Origin: Flavobacterium sp. UBA2787
Lineage (GTDB): Bacteria > Bacteroidota > Bacteroidia > Flavobacteriales > Flavobacteriaceae
Direction: 5' to 3'
DNA length: 64,000 nucleotides
Assembly (NCBI GenBank): GCA_002352205.1
Contig: DEHZ01000015.1
Coordinates: 186,001-250,000, forward strand
Position numbers and translations under genes: made by a program. This document shows positions 45,834 to 55,994 of this stretch, piece by piece. The notes under the pieces are model-generated. The model saw only the letters and a list, made by a program, of their open reading frames with translations. It did not search any database and was not told where the DNA came from. The first letter of the stretch is position 1. The number at the start of each line of letters is the position of its first letter.

Positions 45834-46058
45834 CTAGTCTCCTTCTTCCTCTGGGTCTTTTGGTTCGCAGTAAATCATGATGGTTGAAAGCAAATGATTG
45901 TAGTCTCCACTCATGGCTTCTTCAATCACAGTTTCAATTTCCTGTTCACTCCAACCTTCTCTTCTTGCCTGACGGCGGAACAAGCCCATAATGGCATACG
46001 CATTTCCATCCACACCCACGAGTTCGAGGTTGAGGGTTTTTCCGATTTTGTTTTCCAT
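45834..46058 (-). CDS. Small conserved plasmid/phage-type protein (74 aa)
   Basis: 74 aa. KTLNLELVGVDGNAYAIMGLF, shortened to its key LVGVDGNAYAIMG, and RREGWSEQEIETVIEEAMSG, DYNHLL and a final CEP segment are characteristic of a small family I have seen widely on phages and plasmids but that has no known function. It is the first gene of the minus-strand run, divergent from the coupling ATPase. Stop is TAG, glycine codons all GGN. Confidence 0.65.
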   Translation of the reverse strand: MENKIGKTLNLELVGVDGNAYAIMGLFRRQARREGWSEQEIETVIEEAMSGDYNHLLSTIMIYCEPKDPEEEGD

Positions 46059-46475
46059 ACGTTTTGTTTTAAGGATTGATAAATTGTTTTAGGTATTTAC
46101 ATTTTTGTTTTCCGTGATTTGATAGGTTCACGGACGGTGGTGCTTGTAAGGATTTTTAATCTTTTTACAAGGGAATCAATCGCAGTTCGACTTTACATTT
46201 TCTAAATATGTCAATAGTAAAATCAGAAAGAAAAAAAGTGTATTTCAATGGGGTTCTTGCATGAAAAAAAGCAGGTATTTCTTGGTGTAGAGTGACATTT
46301 TTCATCTCCTTTGGAGGTTCTCAAAAAGGTAGTTATAAAGGTTGTCAAAACGGTACGCACCAATAGGTGTGGATTTTAAACCTCTTTATGAAAGAACTTG
46401 CATTTTGATGTGAAACAGATATGTACCACCTTCCGTTTTAGTTCTTACTCCATCCAAAAAAATGAAATACTTTAA
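46059..46475. other. 417-bp divergent intergenic region of the element
   Basis: Lies between the leftward run of small genes and the rightward ATPase. It contains an inverted repeat CTTGTAA (46143-46149)/TTACAAG (46165-46171). Between about 46250 and 46475 there are short open stretches in shifting plus frames (with a TGA in each) that could be decayed or frameshifted N-terminal coding sequence of the ATPase. No intact gene is supported. Divergent promoters, and possibly a transfer or replication origin, would be expected here, but I see no recognisable element. Confidence 0.4.
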
Positions 46476-47816
46476 ACGCCTTATTGACTTTGTCCAACTA
46501 ACTGTCAACCTCTATTTTTTAGACCCAAGCCTGTTCCAGTTTACCTTCAATCAATAAAGAGGCATCTCATTATTACGTGAAGAACTGGTTCAGGCAAATC
46601 CGTATTTCTTCAATCATTGTTCTACCAACTTCAATACTCATCGCATAAGAAACAACAGTATAGCATCATCTTAGTAGACCCACATGGAGATTTGGCAGAG
46701 CGTGTATTTGCATTCCGTTTGAACTGACCTAAACCCGAGCGTATCGTGTATATCGACCCACAATGGGAAAAGGATAAAATTCCCTGCATCAATCCGTTTT
46801 GGAAAAAAGTCACCAATCCTATGATGGTTGATTTACTCGCTCAACAGCGAGCCAAAACATTCACAGAACTCATTCCCGATGCAGGTATGTCTCTGCAGAT
46901 GGAAACGCTTTTAAAGCCCTGCTTGGCAGTATTGTTCTCACAAGGAGAATGTGGGTTGTCGGACTTACAAGACTTTATGAATGACCAAGTCAACCAAAAG
47001 CGAATTGAACTGTGAAAAAAGGTTAAGCATCCTGTGTATAGAAATTTCTTTGCCAATGCCTTTCAAAATAAAAGGTATAGCGGAACTAAACTTGCTGTTT
47101 ATACAAGGCTTCAGCACCTGCAAAACAATTACCGTTTTTACCAAATGATGAATGGCAAATCTGAATTTGATTTGAAAAAGGAAATGCAACAAGGAAAGGT
47201 CATTCTTTTTAATCTCTCAAAATGAAAACTGGGCGAGGATACGAGCAAGGCACTTTGAAAATTCATTTCAGCAACACTTTTGAGCATTGCTTTGCAAAGG
47301 GCATTCGAGGATGAAAAATTTAGAAAATCCTGTTATTTGTTTATCGATGAATTTCATAATTCTTGAAGCGGAAGTATTGAAACTATTTTCAGTGAAGCAA
47401 GAAAATATAAATTGCATCTTATTGTATGAACTCAAAGCATAAACCAACTCTCTGCTACGCTCAGGGATATGGTTATCAATAATACGGCTGTCAAACTTGT
47501 TTGAATGAACGGACTTGTGGCATTAAAGGCTCAGGCGTGAGATATAGGAGTATCATTTAACACTTTGAAATTCCTTCCACCTTTTTATTTCTACTTGAAA
47601 CAAGATCATTATCCCTCAGTAAAAATTAAAAGTCCGGACTTTTTATTAAAGCATCCTAAAAGGTATTTTTTATCCAAGACGGAACAAGCAAAACTGAAAA
47701 CTAAAATTCTTGCTAATACGCTACTGTATAGAAATAATGAAGAGGATTTGTCAGCTACTTGAACTCAAAACAGCATAGAGTCCAGCGATAATTTTAAACC
47801 CAAGTTCAAATTATAA
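46476..47816 (+). CDS. Conjugative coupling-type ATPase (VirD4/TraG/DUF87-like), TGA read as glycine
   Basis: About 446 codons from the first in-frame codon after a TAA at 46473 to TAA 47814, with no clear start codon, so the N-terminus may be incomplete. The Walker A reads RHLIIT-TGA-RTGSGKS (TGA 46578), where GxTGSGKS demands glycine. IILVDPHGDLAERVF is Walker B-like, and LFIDEFHNS and the region ARKYKLHLIV-TGA-TQS follow as in coupling or DNA-transfer ATPases. NLSK-TGA-KLGEDTSKAL-TGA-KF (47223, 47256) again has TGA at expected glycines. Ten TGA from 46578 on (46725, 47013, 47364, 47427, 47502, 47538, 47760 as well). It would move DNA during conjugation-like transfer. Confidence 0.85.
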
Positions 47817-47873
47817 TTTTCGTCGATATAAGAAAGAGGGCATTTTGCCTTTTTATTTTTTGAAAATATCGAC

Positions 47874-48725
47874 ATGCTAACCAAAAGACTCTTTTTTAAA
47901 ACACTGTCTCCATCTCAAGAAAAGATCCTACTTTCTTTGGCTCGTTATAAATTCCTAACTACTGGACAAATGCTTCGTTTATGAATTATGACCGATAGAG
48001 CCAACCTCAACAAACAAATCTCAGAACTCAGGTATTGGAAGAACCCGCTTGTGGGTTCTGCTACATTTGGAGTCCATCCGAAATTATGAAAATTAGAAAG
48101 TGTTCATCATTTGACTTCCCACGGAGCAAAATTGATTGAAGAACGTTTGAGTCCGATGGCTCAGATTAAGTTTCCAAAAGGAAACACAGTGCTTTTTCAG
48201 CAGGATTATTTTCATAGAATCCATACGATTGATATTCACATTGTCATACAGGAACGAGCATCCAACAATAACGTTGAATTGCTCTTTTTCTCAACCTATT
48301 TCGATAAAATATCCACCGGAAAAACAAAAAGTTTTAGGGCAGAAACCACTATTCAATTTTGAAAAAACGAGTATCTAATTGCCGATGCTATGTGTATGCT
48401 TCAAACCCAAAACAGGAAAGAGCTGTATGCCCTTGAAATGTACAATGGAATGGACGTTAACCGTGTGCATCAATCCTTACTACAACATCTTTTAGCCTTA
48501 AAAGATGGACAACCTAGCAGACAATTTGAACTCGAATACGGGTCTAGAGTTTTGTGTGTTTTTGAATTGGAGTCCTGTAAAGTTCAGGTAATGAAAAGGC
48601 TCTGTGAAGATGAACGCTTTGCTTTTGTAAAAGAGTATTTTTTGTTTAAAACACTCGGTGAAGTAAAGGATAATGTGTATGATGGGTGGTGATTGTTTGA
48701 TGAGCAAAGAGTAACTATTTTTTAG
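47874..48725 (+). CDS. Replication-relaxation-like protein, TGA read as glycine (4 in-frame TGA)
   Basis: 283 aa, ATG 47874 to TAG 48723, with TGA at 47982, 48087, 48360 and 48690. A winged-helix start (EKILLSLARYKFLTTGQMLRL-G-IM shortened to LARYKFLTTGQML), NKQISELRYW and GVHPKL-G-KLESVHHLTSHGA match the replication-relaxation family (Replic_Relax, relaxosome or plasmid replication accessory). The rest, QKDYFHRIHTIDIHIVIQE-like and FRAETTIQF, fits its nuclease-like C-terminal half. It follows the ATPase by 57 bp and is probably co-transcribed with it. Together they suggest a conjugative or mobilisable element. Confidence 0.85.
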
Positions 48726-48867
48726 TATGATTATTGAATACTTAAATTAAGATGTCAATATTTGAATTTATCCTTTTCTGTTTAATATTCAAATAATTAC
48801 TAAATAAAATCCCAATTATTTTATTATTTTTGGTTTTCATTCAAATTAATAAGATTCCCTTTATAAT

Positions 48868-51800
48868 ATGGCGGATTATAGAACAATTCCAGATGCGGAT
48901 TTATCTAGTGCTGGAGATGATTTTCACATACTTTGGGCTATTAAAAAATCTCTTGAATTATTAAATTTCGATAATTCAAGTTTGAAAGCTATTACTATTG
49001 AAGGATTTGAAAAAAATCTAACGAGAAAAATCGATCCCTTCGGAGAAAAGTTTTTAGGAATTGATTTAACAGAATATTTTGGGGGAAAAGATTTTGAAAG
49101 TGCTGAATCTATTCTTATTTCTCAATTAAAATATAGCACAAGAAGAGCGAATGAAAATTTCACTTTTTCAAAGCTGTATGAGGGTAAGAAGGTAAATTCC
49201 AATGCAGGGTCAATAATTCACAGATTAGCAACTATTTTTAAAACGTTTTTAGATGAATTTGGAAGAGATGAGGTTATAAAGAAAGTCAAAATTAAGTTAG
49301 TCAGCAACAGAAATATTAATACTTCTCATTTAGACCAAATTAATCAAATCCAAAATTATTTAATTAAAAACAAAAGAACTTTAAGTTTTAATACTATTCT
49401 AAAGGAATTTCCTGAAATCTCAAAAGAGCCTTACTCTAAATTAAGAAAGGCTTCTGGATTAAATTTAAATGACTTCTCAGACTTCATAAGATTATTAGAT
49501 TTTGAAGATTGTGGGACAAGTTCAAGGCAAGTCCTCAAATTTGATTTAATAAAATCCATATCCAAAGCTAGCATAAAATCCCAAAATCAATTCAACTCAT
49601 TGTTCAAAATGATTTGGGATAAAATGATGCCTGAAAATCGTGAAGAAAGAACTATAACATTGATAGATATTGTAGCCAACTTTGGATTTAGTAGTATAGA
49701 AAATCTATTTCCTGTATCTCAACATTTTGAAAATAATCCCAATACAATTCAAAGAGAACAACTAAATGAAATTATATCAGTTATTGAAGGCAATAAATCC
49801 TATTTACCAATCTGTATTCACGGAGGTGCAGGAATAGGAAAATCAACTATTGTTCATCAAATAAAAAATACATTACCCGAATATTCTGAGTGTATTCTAT
49901 TTGATTGTTATGGAGCAGGAAAATATCAAAATCCAGAAGACAAAAGGCATTTACATAGAAATGCAATTATTCATTTAGCAAATGAGTTGGCAAAAAAAGT
50001 AGGAACAGAATTTTTACTTGTGCAAAATGAATCGGATGATGTATATTTAAGAGAGCTTATAAAAAGAATAAGAGATGGTGTTGAGATTTTAAGAAATAGA
50101 AACTCACTTGCTTTTTTAGTATTTATAATTGATGCCGCTGATAATAGTATCACAGCAGCAAGAAATAATGGAGAAAAGAGTTTTGTAGAAGAACTTTTGC
50201 ATATTGAAATTCCAGACGGATGTCACATTATAGTAACTTCAAGAAGTTATAGAAAAGAATCTCTAAATCTTCCCAATAAATATACTGATGTTGAATTAAA
50301 ACCTTTTAGTTTAGAGGAAACTACATTATTTGCAAGAAAGAGCTTTTCAAGTATAATTAATGAAGAAATTACAGAATTTCATCAATTCACCAAAGGAATT
50401 CCCAGAGTTCAATTTTATTCCTTAAGCCTGAAAAAACAAGGAATAAATGAGATTATTAATTATCTAAAACCAAATGGAAAAGATGTAGGAGATTTGATTT
50501 TAGATAAAATTGAACACGCTATAGTCAGAATCGGAAAAGATAAAAAACCTCTTGTAGAGCAGTTTTTTAAATTACTAATTTCTTTACCAAGACCTGTACC
50601 TATTGGTTATTTATCAGAAATAATGGAAGTTGAATTAGATTTTCTGAAAGACCTGTCTTCTGATATTTGGAATGGACTTATTTTTGACGAGGATTTGTTC
50701 AGTTTTAGGGATGAGGATTTTGAGAATTATATTGGAGAAACATATCAAATTAGCTTAGAAGAGCTACAACAAATTACTCGAATATTTTTGAGCAAATCTG
50801 AAACAGACGAATATGCTTCAGTTAATTTAGGAAGCCTTTTATTTACCGCTGAATATAAAACGGAGTTAGTGGATATTGTCTTGAACAGAAAACTATTAAT
50901 CCTTCCAAAAGATCCGATAAGAAACAAGGAAGTTTATATAAACAGAACAAAGTTAGCCTTAAAAGTAAGTAATGATATTCATGATGATTTAACCTATTTC
51001 AAGTTATTATTCATAGCTGCGGAAGAATCAAAAACAGATAAGGCACTTAGTAATTTATTAATTAACTACCCGGATTTAGTATCAAGATATGGAGACGAGG
51101 TTTCATTATCCCGACTCAAACTAAAATCCGAGGAAAAACCTTGGGCAGGAGCATTTCATTTGAAACTAGCTGGAGTATATTCACGTAAACCAGAAACTAA
51201 AGAAATTTCTTTAAAGCATTTAAGAACCGCTAGGGAATGGTTGAATTGGAGAAGTCAAAAAAAGAAAGAAGAATTAAAAGATTATCCTATCAGCAGTCTT
51301 GATATTGCCTATGAGGTTGAGGCTGTATTAAGATTATTTGGATTATCTGAGGCTGTCGATGCAATAAACAGATGGAAACCAAGAGAAGTTAGGTTGTCAT
51401 CGGGAAAATATCTGATAGAAAATATCATCAGCTTTTCTTCGAAAGAAAACATTGAAGAATGGTTAAAACACTCTATTTTTCGTATAGATACAAAGTTGTT
51501 TATAATCTGCAAACTCTTTCAATGCAATCAACCCATCAATTTCGATTTAAAGGTAACAGCCAATCATCTTTTAAGTATTTTATCAAAAAAGCAAATTAAA
51601 TTTGAGGAGGATTTTTGGCAACTCATTCCGCAATTTTGTAGAATATTAGCACAACATAAAATAGAAGCAAAAACTATACTTGATATTCTAAATTTTGTCA
51701 ATTCAAAGCCAATAGACAAGATTCCTTATTTTCATAATGATTACGCGGATGCAAAAGAGGAAATTGCAATGGACATTACTTTGGCTAAAGAAACCTTAAT

Positions 51801-54800
51801 TCATTCATTAAAAAATGAGGAAGTCAGTTTAGAGTATTTTTATCCTAGCAAGTTCAAAGAAGTAGATAAAATTAAAGATTATGAAAAAAGAAATTCTTTA
51901 GAAAGTGATAAAAGAGAATTTACCCTGTTCTATAAATATGTTATTCCTATTTATCAGCTGAAGTCTGATTTACATACTGGACGAATTCCTGAATCGGAAT
52001 GCTCAGTTAAATTCGAAGATATATGCAAAAGTATAAATAAAGATTATAATTTTAAACATCAATTCGGATATTGGGCAAATGATAGATTCATCTTTTTGTC
52101 TGGAAAATTAACAGAGATTGCTCTGCTGTTTGATGATAAAACTACGCCTATCAATCTTATAATTAACTCTTTAGACAGTCAGACAGACAAACTGAAACTT
52201 AGGTTTGAAGTTTTAGATAAAATAGTTTTGCTGAAAGATTTAATTAAAACCTCATTTAGATTATTAAATGAGTTAGATAGAATAATTAATGATTCTCAAT
52301 TATCTTCAAAAGAAATTATTGAAAACTATATTAAGTGCTTATTAATGAGTCATAAAATTAATGATTCCTTAAGTAAAGACTTTTTTGACAAAGCGATAAA
52401 AGCAACTTCCGATATAGATTATGAAGCGTTTATGCAAATTCTAAGCATCTATTACCTATCAGAAATAGGAATTACTAAACCCAACCCTAAATTAGCTTAT
52501 GAATATGCTCGTTTTATTGAATATTGTGATATAAAATTGGGAGCTTATGACAAAAAGCATTTTCCCTACACGGAAGGGTTGTTAGGAATAGGCAATATAG
52601 ATACACCTTCAATGTTTGCTACAATCTGTAGGTGGCATCATAGAAATATAATTGAAATTGGTAGAAGAATAAATTCGTTAATCAAAAAGGCTTTAGAAAA
52701 AGGATACATTGACCATATTGTTGCGGGTTCTCTGCTTAATTTGAAAACAAACTATAGTTATGAAGAATTAGAACAAATATATAAACTACTACTCCTAAAA
52801 TTTGACGAATTAGGCAATTCTGAATTAAAAAGCAGTTTTATAGAATTAGAATTTCGGAATTTAAGACTTGATAAGGATAAGCATTTTACAAGAAAAATCT
52901 ATGATGAAATAAAGTCTGGAAAATTTGTTGATAGAAATATTGTTTCTGAAATAAAGAACTATATAGATTTTTTAGATACGCTTGAAGATAAAAAGAGTAA
53001 GACAGAAGAAAATAATAATTTCAAAAAAGAAGACTTTACCCATAATATTGATTTAACTAAGATAGATTATACTTCAACCAAAGAAATAGAAAAAGCTATT
53101 GACTCCATAATCACAAACAATACTGACAGTTACAATCACCGATGGAGTATAGATAATTTTCTATCAGATATTTTAGACAAATGCTCTCTTAATGAATACA
53201 CTCCATTTTTGAATGCTTTAGTTGATGTCAGTGATAATTTATTAAGTTTTCATTCTTTTGAAAAAATATTGAAAAAAGCTATTAATGAGTGGGATTTTTA
53301 CCCAGAAGTAAAAAAGTGGAAACAAGAAAAATTTAGATACATCTTACTAACAAAACTTCAACATTTTGACTATGGGAACACTTTAAGTATTTGGTCATTA
53401 CGACAGTTTACAGGTTTATTTAATATTAATGATTCTCAATTAGCAGATATTATAGTGGATATTTTGCCTCAAAAAATAGACCTGCTGTCTGATGAATCTA
53501 TTTATAGTTCCTTTGAGTTGATTAAAAGTAGATTGTCTCCAAGTGAAAATGAAAAATTATTGGTATGGATTCTGGAAAAATGGAATTCAAAAATTAAACC
53601 TGAACTTGCAGATGGTTTTTGGGGCGAAGAATTGAAACCTCCGACTAATGCTAATGAAAATGTAGCTTATTTGTTAAGATTCGGTTTGGGGCATCCAGAC
53701 AAAAAATTACGTTGGAGAGCAATTCATTCTATCAGAAGATTGGTAAATCTTAATAATGTAGAAATACTTAAAGTATTATTAGACAACCAAAATAAAAAAG
53801 AATGTTTCCCTTTTCAGAATAAGGAATATATTTATTATTGGATGTCTTCTAAGTTATATCTTTGGATTGCAATAGATAGAATTTCTCTTGAAAATCCTGA
53901 AAAACTTATTCCTTTTAAGGATATTTTTTATAATGAGCTAATGAATAATGAGTTGCCTCATGTTCTTATCAGACATTACATTCAAAAATCTTGTTTGAAC
54001 CTTCACAACTTTAATAATTTTATATATTCAGAAGCTGAATTTCAAATTATCCAAGGAGTTAATAAGACTAAAATAGGATATGTTGAAGAGAAAAAATACA
54101 GCAGACAACAAAGGAAATATTCTACAAAGTCTAAAAAAGAATGGCGATTCAGATTTGATTCAATTGATACTTTACCCTACTGGTACAGCAGAGTTGGAGA
54201 CGCCTTTAATTTATCAGAGTATGATGTGGCTGATGTAGCCGACAAGTTTATTACTGAAAATTGGGGTTATACAGGAAATCCTAATAAAGATGATTTTATC
54301 GGAAGCCAATTGTATGATAGAGATTTGTATTTAACGAGAAATGACCACGGAAGTAATCCTGAGATAGAAGATTTATCGATATACTTTGAATACCATGCAA
54401 TGTATTGTGCTGCTAATTTTTTATTAGAAAACGAACCTCTATTAGAGACAGACTCTTGGGATAGTTGGGATTATTGGTTAGATTCGGAAGCTAATGCCTT
54501 TAATGATTTTTGGTTGTCGGATTTAAGAGACCCTCGTCCTTTAATCCCAAAATATTGGAAAAATGATGTTGATAAATTTGACAAATTATGGAGAGATTTT
54601 ATTGCAGAAGAATACTTTGATGAAGGCGTAGGATTTTTGGATGATAGAGATAACAAGTTTTTAAATATATACGGAGGAATTTCAAAAAATGTTGGAGCCA
54701 ATCAAGAGACAATAAGTTTTAGTTCTTGCCTTGTACCAAATAAAGGAGCCGATGCTTTATTGCGAGCATTACAAACTACTAAAGATAGCCACGATTATTC

Positions 54801-55326
54801 AATTCCTTTTGATGAAGAAGACCAAAATGATAGGCCTACCTTTGATGAAGATGGTTTTTATTTAACAGGATGGGTTGTGGATATTAGAAGTGAGTTTGAA
54901 GGTCTTGATTCAGATGATGCTTTTTTTAATAATACTTCTAAAGGATATATAAAATTTGGTAAAACAGTACATACTCATTTTAATATCAAATATGATAATC
55001 TCTATAAATATGGCTACTTAAAAAATCGTCCTATAAGTGTATTTGAAAATTGGAATGAGATATCAGATGAAGAATACAGGTACAAAAAATACAATACAGA
55101 TACTGAATCTTCAGGAAGTGTTTTTAAAGTTGATACTAATTTTATATTAAGTTTTCTGAACGCAGAACAAAAATCCTTAATTATAAAATGTGTAATAGAT
55201 AGGCAACTCGAAGAACGAAAATACAAGGAAAGATATGATGATAACAGAACTCACGTAAAACTATATTTAATTAAACAAGATGGAACAGTCAAAACGCTCA
55301 GAGGACGAAATTATAAAATTGGGTGA
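48868..55326 (+). CDS. Giant STAND NTPase with N-terminal nuclease-like domain (Avs-like)
   Basis: 2152 aa, standard code. The N-terminus SSAGDDFHILWAIKKSLELL, then ILISQLKYSTRR (residues 80-92, Q-x-K), resembles PD-(D/E)xK nuclease-like effector domains of the Cap4/DUF4297 kind. A NACHT/STAND-type P-loop GGAGIGKST is at residues 319-327, with Walker B FLVFIIDAAD at about 414 and a TSRSYR sensor-like motif at about 458. The remaining 1500 residues are alpha-helical repeats, the usual sensor part. Such proteins detect phage proteins and degrade DNA. It has no in-frame TGA and only GGN glycines, and its stop is TGA at 55324, overlapping the next gene by 47 bp. It therefore reads as standard-code DNA inside a recoded element. 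Confidence 0.85.
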   Translation: MADYRTIPDADLSSAGDDFHILWAIKKSLELLNFDNSSLKAITIEGFEKNLTRKIDPFGEKFLGIDLTEYFGGKDFESAESILISQLKYSTRRANENFTFSKLYEGKKVNSNAGSIIHRLATIFKTFLDEFGRDEVIKKVKIKLVSNRNINTSHLDQINQIQNYLIKNKRTLSFNTILKEFPEISKEPYSKLRKASGLNLNDFSDFIRLLDFEDCGTSSRQVLKFDLIKSISKASIKSQNQFNSLFKMIWDKMMPENREERTITLIDIVANFGFSSIENLFPVSQHFENNPNTIQREQLNEIISVIEGNKSYLPICIHGGAGIGKSTIVHQIKNTLPEYSECILFDCYGAGKYQNPEDKRHLHRNAIIHLANELAKKVGTEFLLVQNESDDVYLRELIKRIRDGVEILRNRNSLAFLVFIIDAADNSITAARNNGEKSFVEELLHIEIPDGCHIIVTSRSYRKESLNLPNKYTDVELKPFSLEETTLFARKSFSSIINEEITEFHQFTKGIPRVQFYSLSLKKQGINEIINYLKPNGKDVGDLILDKIEHAIVRIGKDKKPLVEQFFKLLISLPRPVPIGYLSEIMEVELDFLKDLSSDIWNGLIFDEDLFSFRDEDFENYIGETYQISLEELQQITRIFLSKSETDEYASVNLGSLLFTAEYKTELVDIVLNRKLLILPKDPIRNKEVYINRTKLALKVSNDIHDDLTYFKLLFIAAEESKTDKALSNLLINYPDLVSRYGDEVSLSRLKLKSEEKPWAGAFHLKLAGVYSRKPETKEISLKHLRTAREWLNWRSQKKKEELKDYPISSLDIAYEVEAVLRLFGLSEAVDAINRWKPREVRLSSGKYLIENIISFSSKENIEEWLKHSIFRIDTKLFIICKLFQCNQPINFDLKVTANHLLSILSKKQIKFEEDFWQLIPQFCRILAQHKIEAKTILDILNFVNSKPIDKIPYFHNDYADAKEEIAMDITLAKETLIHSLKNEEVSLEYFYPSKFKEVDKIKDYEKRNSLESDKREFTLFYKYVIPIYQLKSDLHTGRIPESECSVKFEDICKSINKDYNFKHQFGYWANDRFIFLSGKLTEIALLFDDKTTPINLIINSLDSQTDKLKLRFEVLDKIVLLKDLIKTSFRLLNELDRIINDSQLSSKEIIENYIKCLLMSHKINDSLSKDFFDKAIKATSDIDYEAFMQILSIYYLSEIGITKPNPKLAYEYARFIEYCDIKLGAYDKKHFPYTEGLLGIGNIDTPSMFATICRWHHRNIIEIGRRINSLIKKALEKGYIDHIVAGSLLNLKTNYSYEELEQIYKLLLLKFDELGNSELKSSFIELEFRNLRLDKDKHFTRKIYDEIKSGKFVDRNIVSEIKNYIDFLDTLEDKKSKTEENNNFKKEDFTHNIDLTKIDYTSTKEIEKAIDSIITNNTDSYNHRWSIDNFLSDILDKCSLNEYTPFLNALVDVSDNLLSFHSFEKILKKAINEWDFYPEVKKWKQEKFRYILLTKLQHFDYGNTLSIWSLRQFTGLFNINDSQLADIIVDILPQKIDLLSDESIYSSFELIKSRLSPSENEKLLVWILEKWNSKIKPELADGFWGEELKPPTNANENVAYLLRFGLGHPDKKLRWRAIHSIRRLVNLNNVEILKVLLDNQNKKECFPFQNKEYIYYWMSSKLYLWIAIDRISLENPEKLIPFKDIFYNELMNNELPHVLIRHYIQKSCLNLHNFNNFIYSEAEFQIIQGVNKTKIGYVEEKKYSRQQRKYSTKSKKEWRFRFDSIDTLPYWYSRVGDAFNLSEYDVADVADKFITENWGYTGNPNKDDFIGSQLYDRDLYLTRNDHGSNPEIEDLSIYFEYHAMYCAANFLLENEPLLETDSWDSWDYWLDSEANAFNDFWLSDLRDPRPLIPKYWKNDVDKFDKLWRDFIAEEYFDEGVGFLDDRDNKFLNIYGGISKNVGANQETISFSSCLVPNKGADALLRALQTTKDSHDYSIPFDEEDQNDRPTFDEDGFYLTGWVVDIRSEFEGLDSDDAFFNNTSKGYIKFGKTVHTHFNIKYDNLYKYGYLKNRPISVFENWNEISDEEYRYKKYNTDTESSGSVFKVDTNFILSFLNAEQKSLIIKCVIDRQLEERKYKERYDDNRTHVKLYLIKQDGTVKTLRGRNYKIG

Positions 55327-55969
55327 AAAACTAGTAAAAGAATTAGATTTAGAATATTCCGTAAATACTTTGGCAAGATGGATGTCTCATTATCTTGCTG
55401 AATTAATCCATAACATAGATAATGCAAAATCAAAGGAAGAAAAGAAACTACTTCAAAGAGAGTGTTGTGATTTAATTCTTAAAGTTTGGTCGCAAAAAGA
55501 AAGTTTACCAATTAGAATACCTTCAGACGATTTAAAACCAGTTATAGAGATATTACAAGTTCTTAAAGAAGAAAAAGATTCAGGCATTTTACCACGTTGG
55601 TTTGGCAGAAGTTGGAATTTACCTCATAAAAATCAATGGGCTTCTTTTGTTGATTTAGTTAAAAATAACTCGGAGGAAATTTTTGACAAAGTTGTTCAAA
55701 TGAATTTACATAAAGATATTTTATGCAAGGATGAAAAATGGATTAAAGAAAATAAAGAATTTCTGAGTAAAGAAGAGATAAATTTCCTTGAACTTCTGGA
55801 TGTTCTTAGCCAAAATGACAAAAATAAAAGTGGGGTTATTGATTTGAATGATTTTGAGTTATCAGATGATAATGAACAGAGAATAGATTTTATGTTTAAC
55901 GAATTAGAAAGACTTATTGATGAGCAGAAACAAGAATTATTAAAGATTAAAATGAGCTACAAGAAATAA
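55280..55969 (+). CDS. Companion protein of the STAND NTPase
   Basis: 229 aa, helical and charged, overlapping the end of the STAND gene by 47 bp. It contains ARWMSHYLAELI, CCDLILKVWSQKESLPI, GILPRWFGRSW and a C-terminal acidic helix (FNELERLIDEQKQELL). Small proteins encoded beside STAND defence genes may be accessories, for example regulators or adaptors; this role is inferred from context. No known domain. It ends in TAA, 26 bp before the end of the recoded 137-aa gene on the opposite strand. Confidence 0.65.
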   Translation: MEQSKRSEDEIIKLGEKLVKELDLEYSVNTLARWMSHYLAELIHNIDNAKSKEEKKLLQRECCDLILKVWSQKESLPIRIPSDDLKPVIEILQVLKEEKDSGILPRWFGRSWNLPHKNQWASFVDLVKNNSEEIFDKVVQMNLHKDILCKDEKWIKENKEFLSKEEINFLELLDVLSQNDKNKSGVIDLNDFELSDDNEQRIDFMFNELERLIDEQKQELLKIKMSYKK

Positions 55970-55994
55970 TTCATTTTATAATTATCAAAAAGGA

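Noticed and set aside
46463-46555. ATG-started 31-codon ORF as the start of the ATPase
   Set aside because: It lies in a different frame from the Walker A motif and stops before it. It is reported only as possible frameshift evidence.
40155-48725. TGA as selenocysteine or tryptophan
   Set aside because: Sites are conserved Gly, not Cys or Trp. TGG is used normally for Trp, and no selenocysteine insertion element is seen at these positions.
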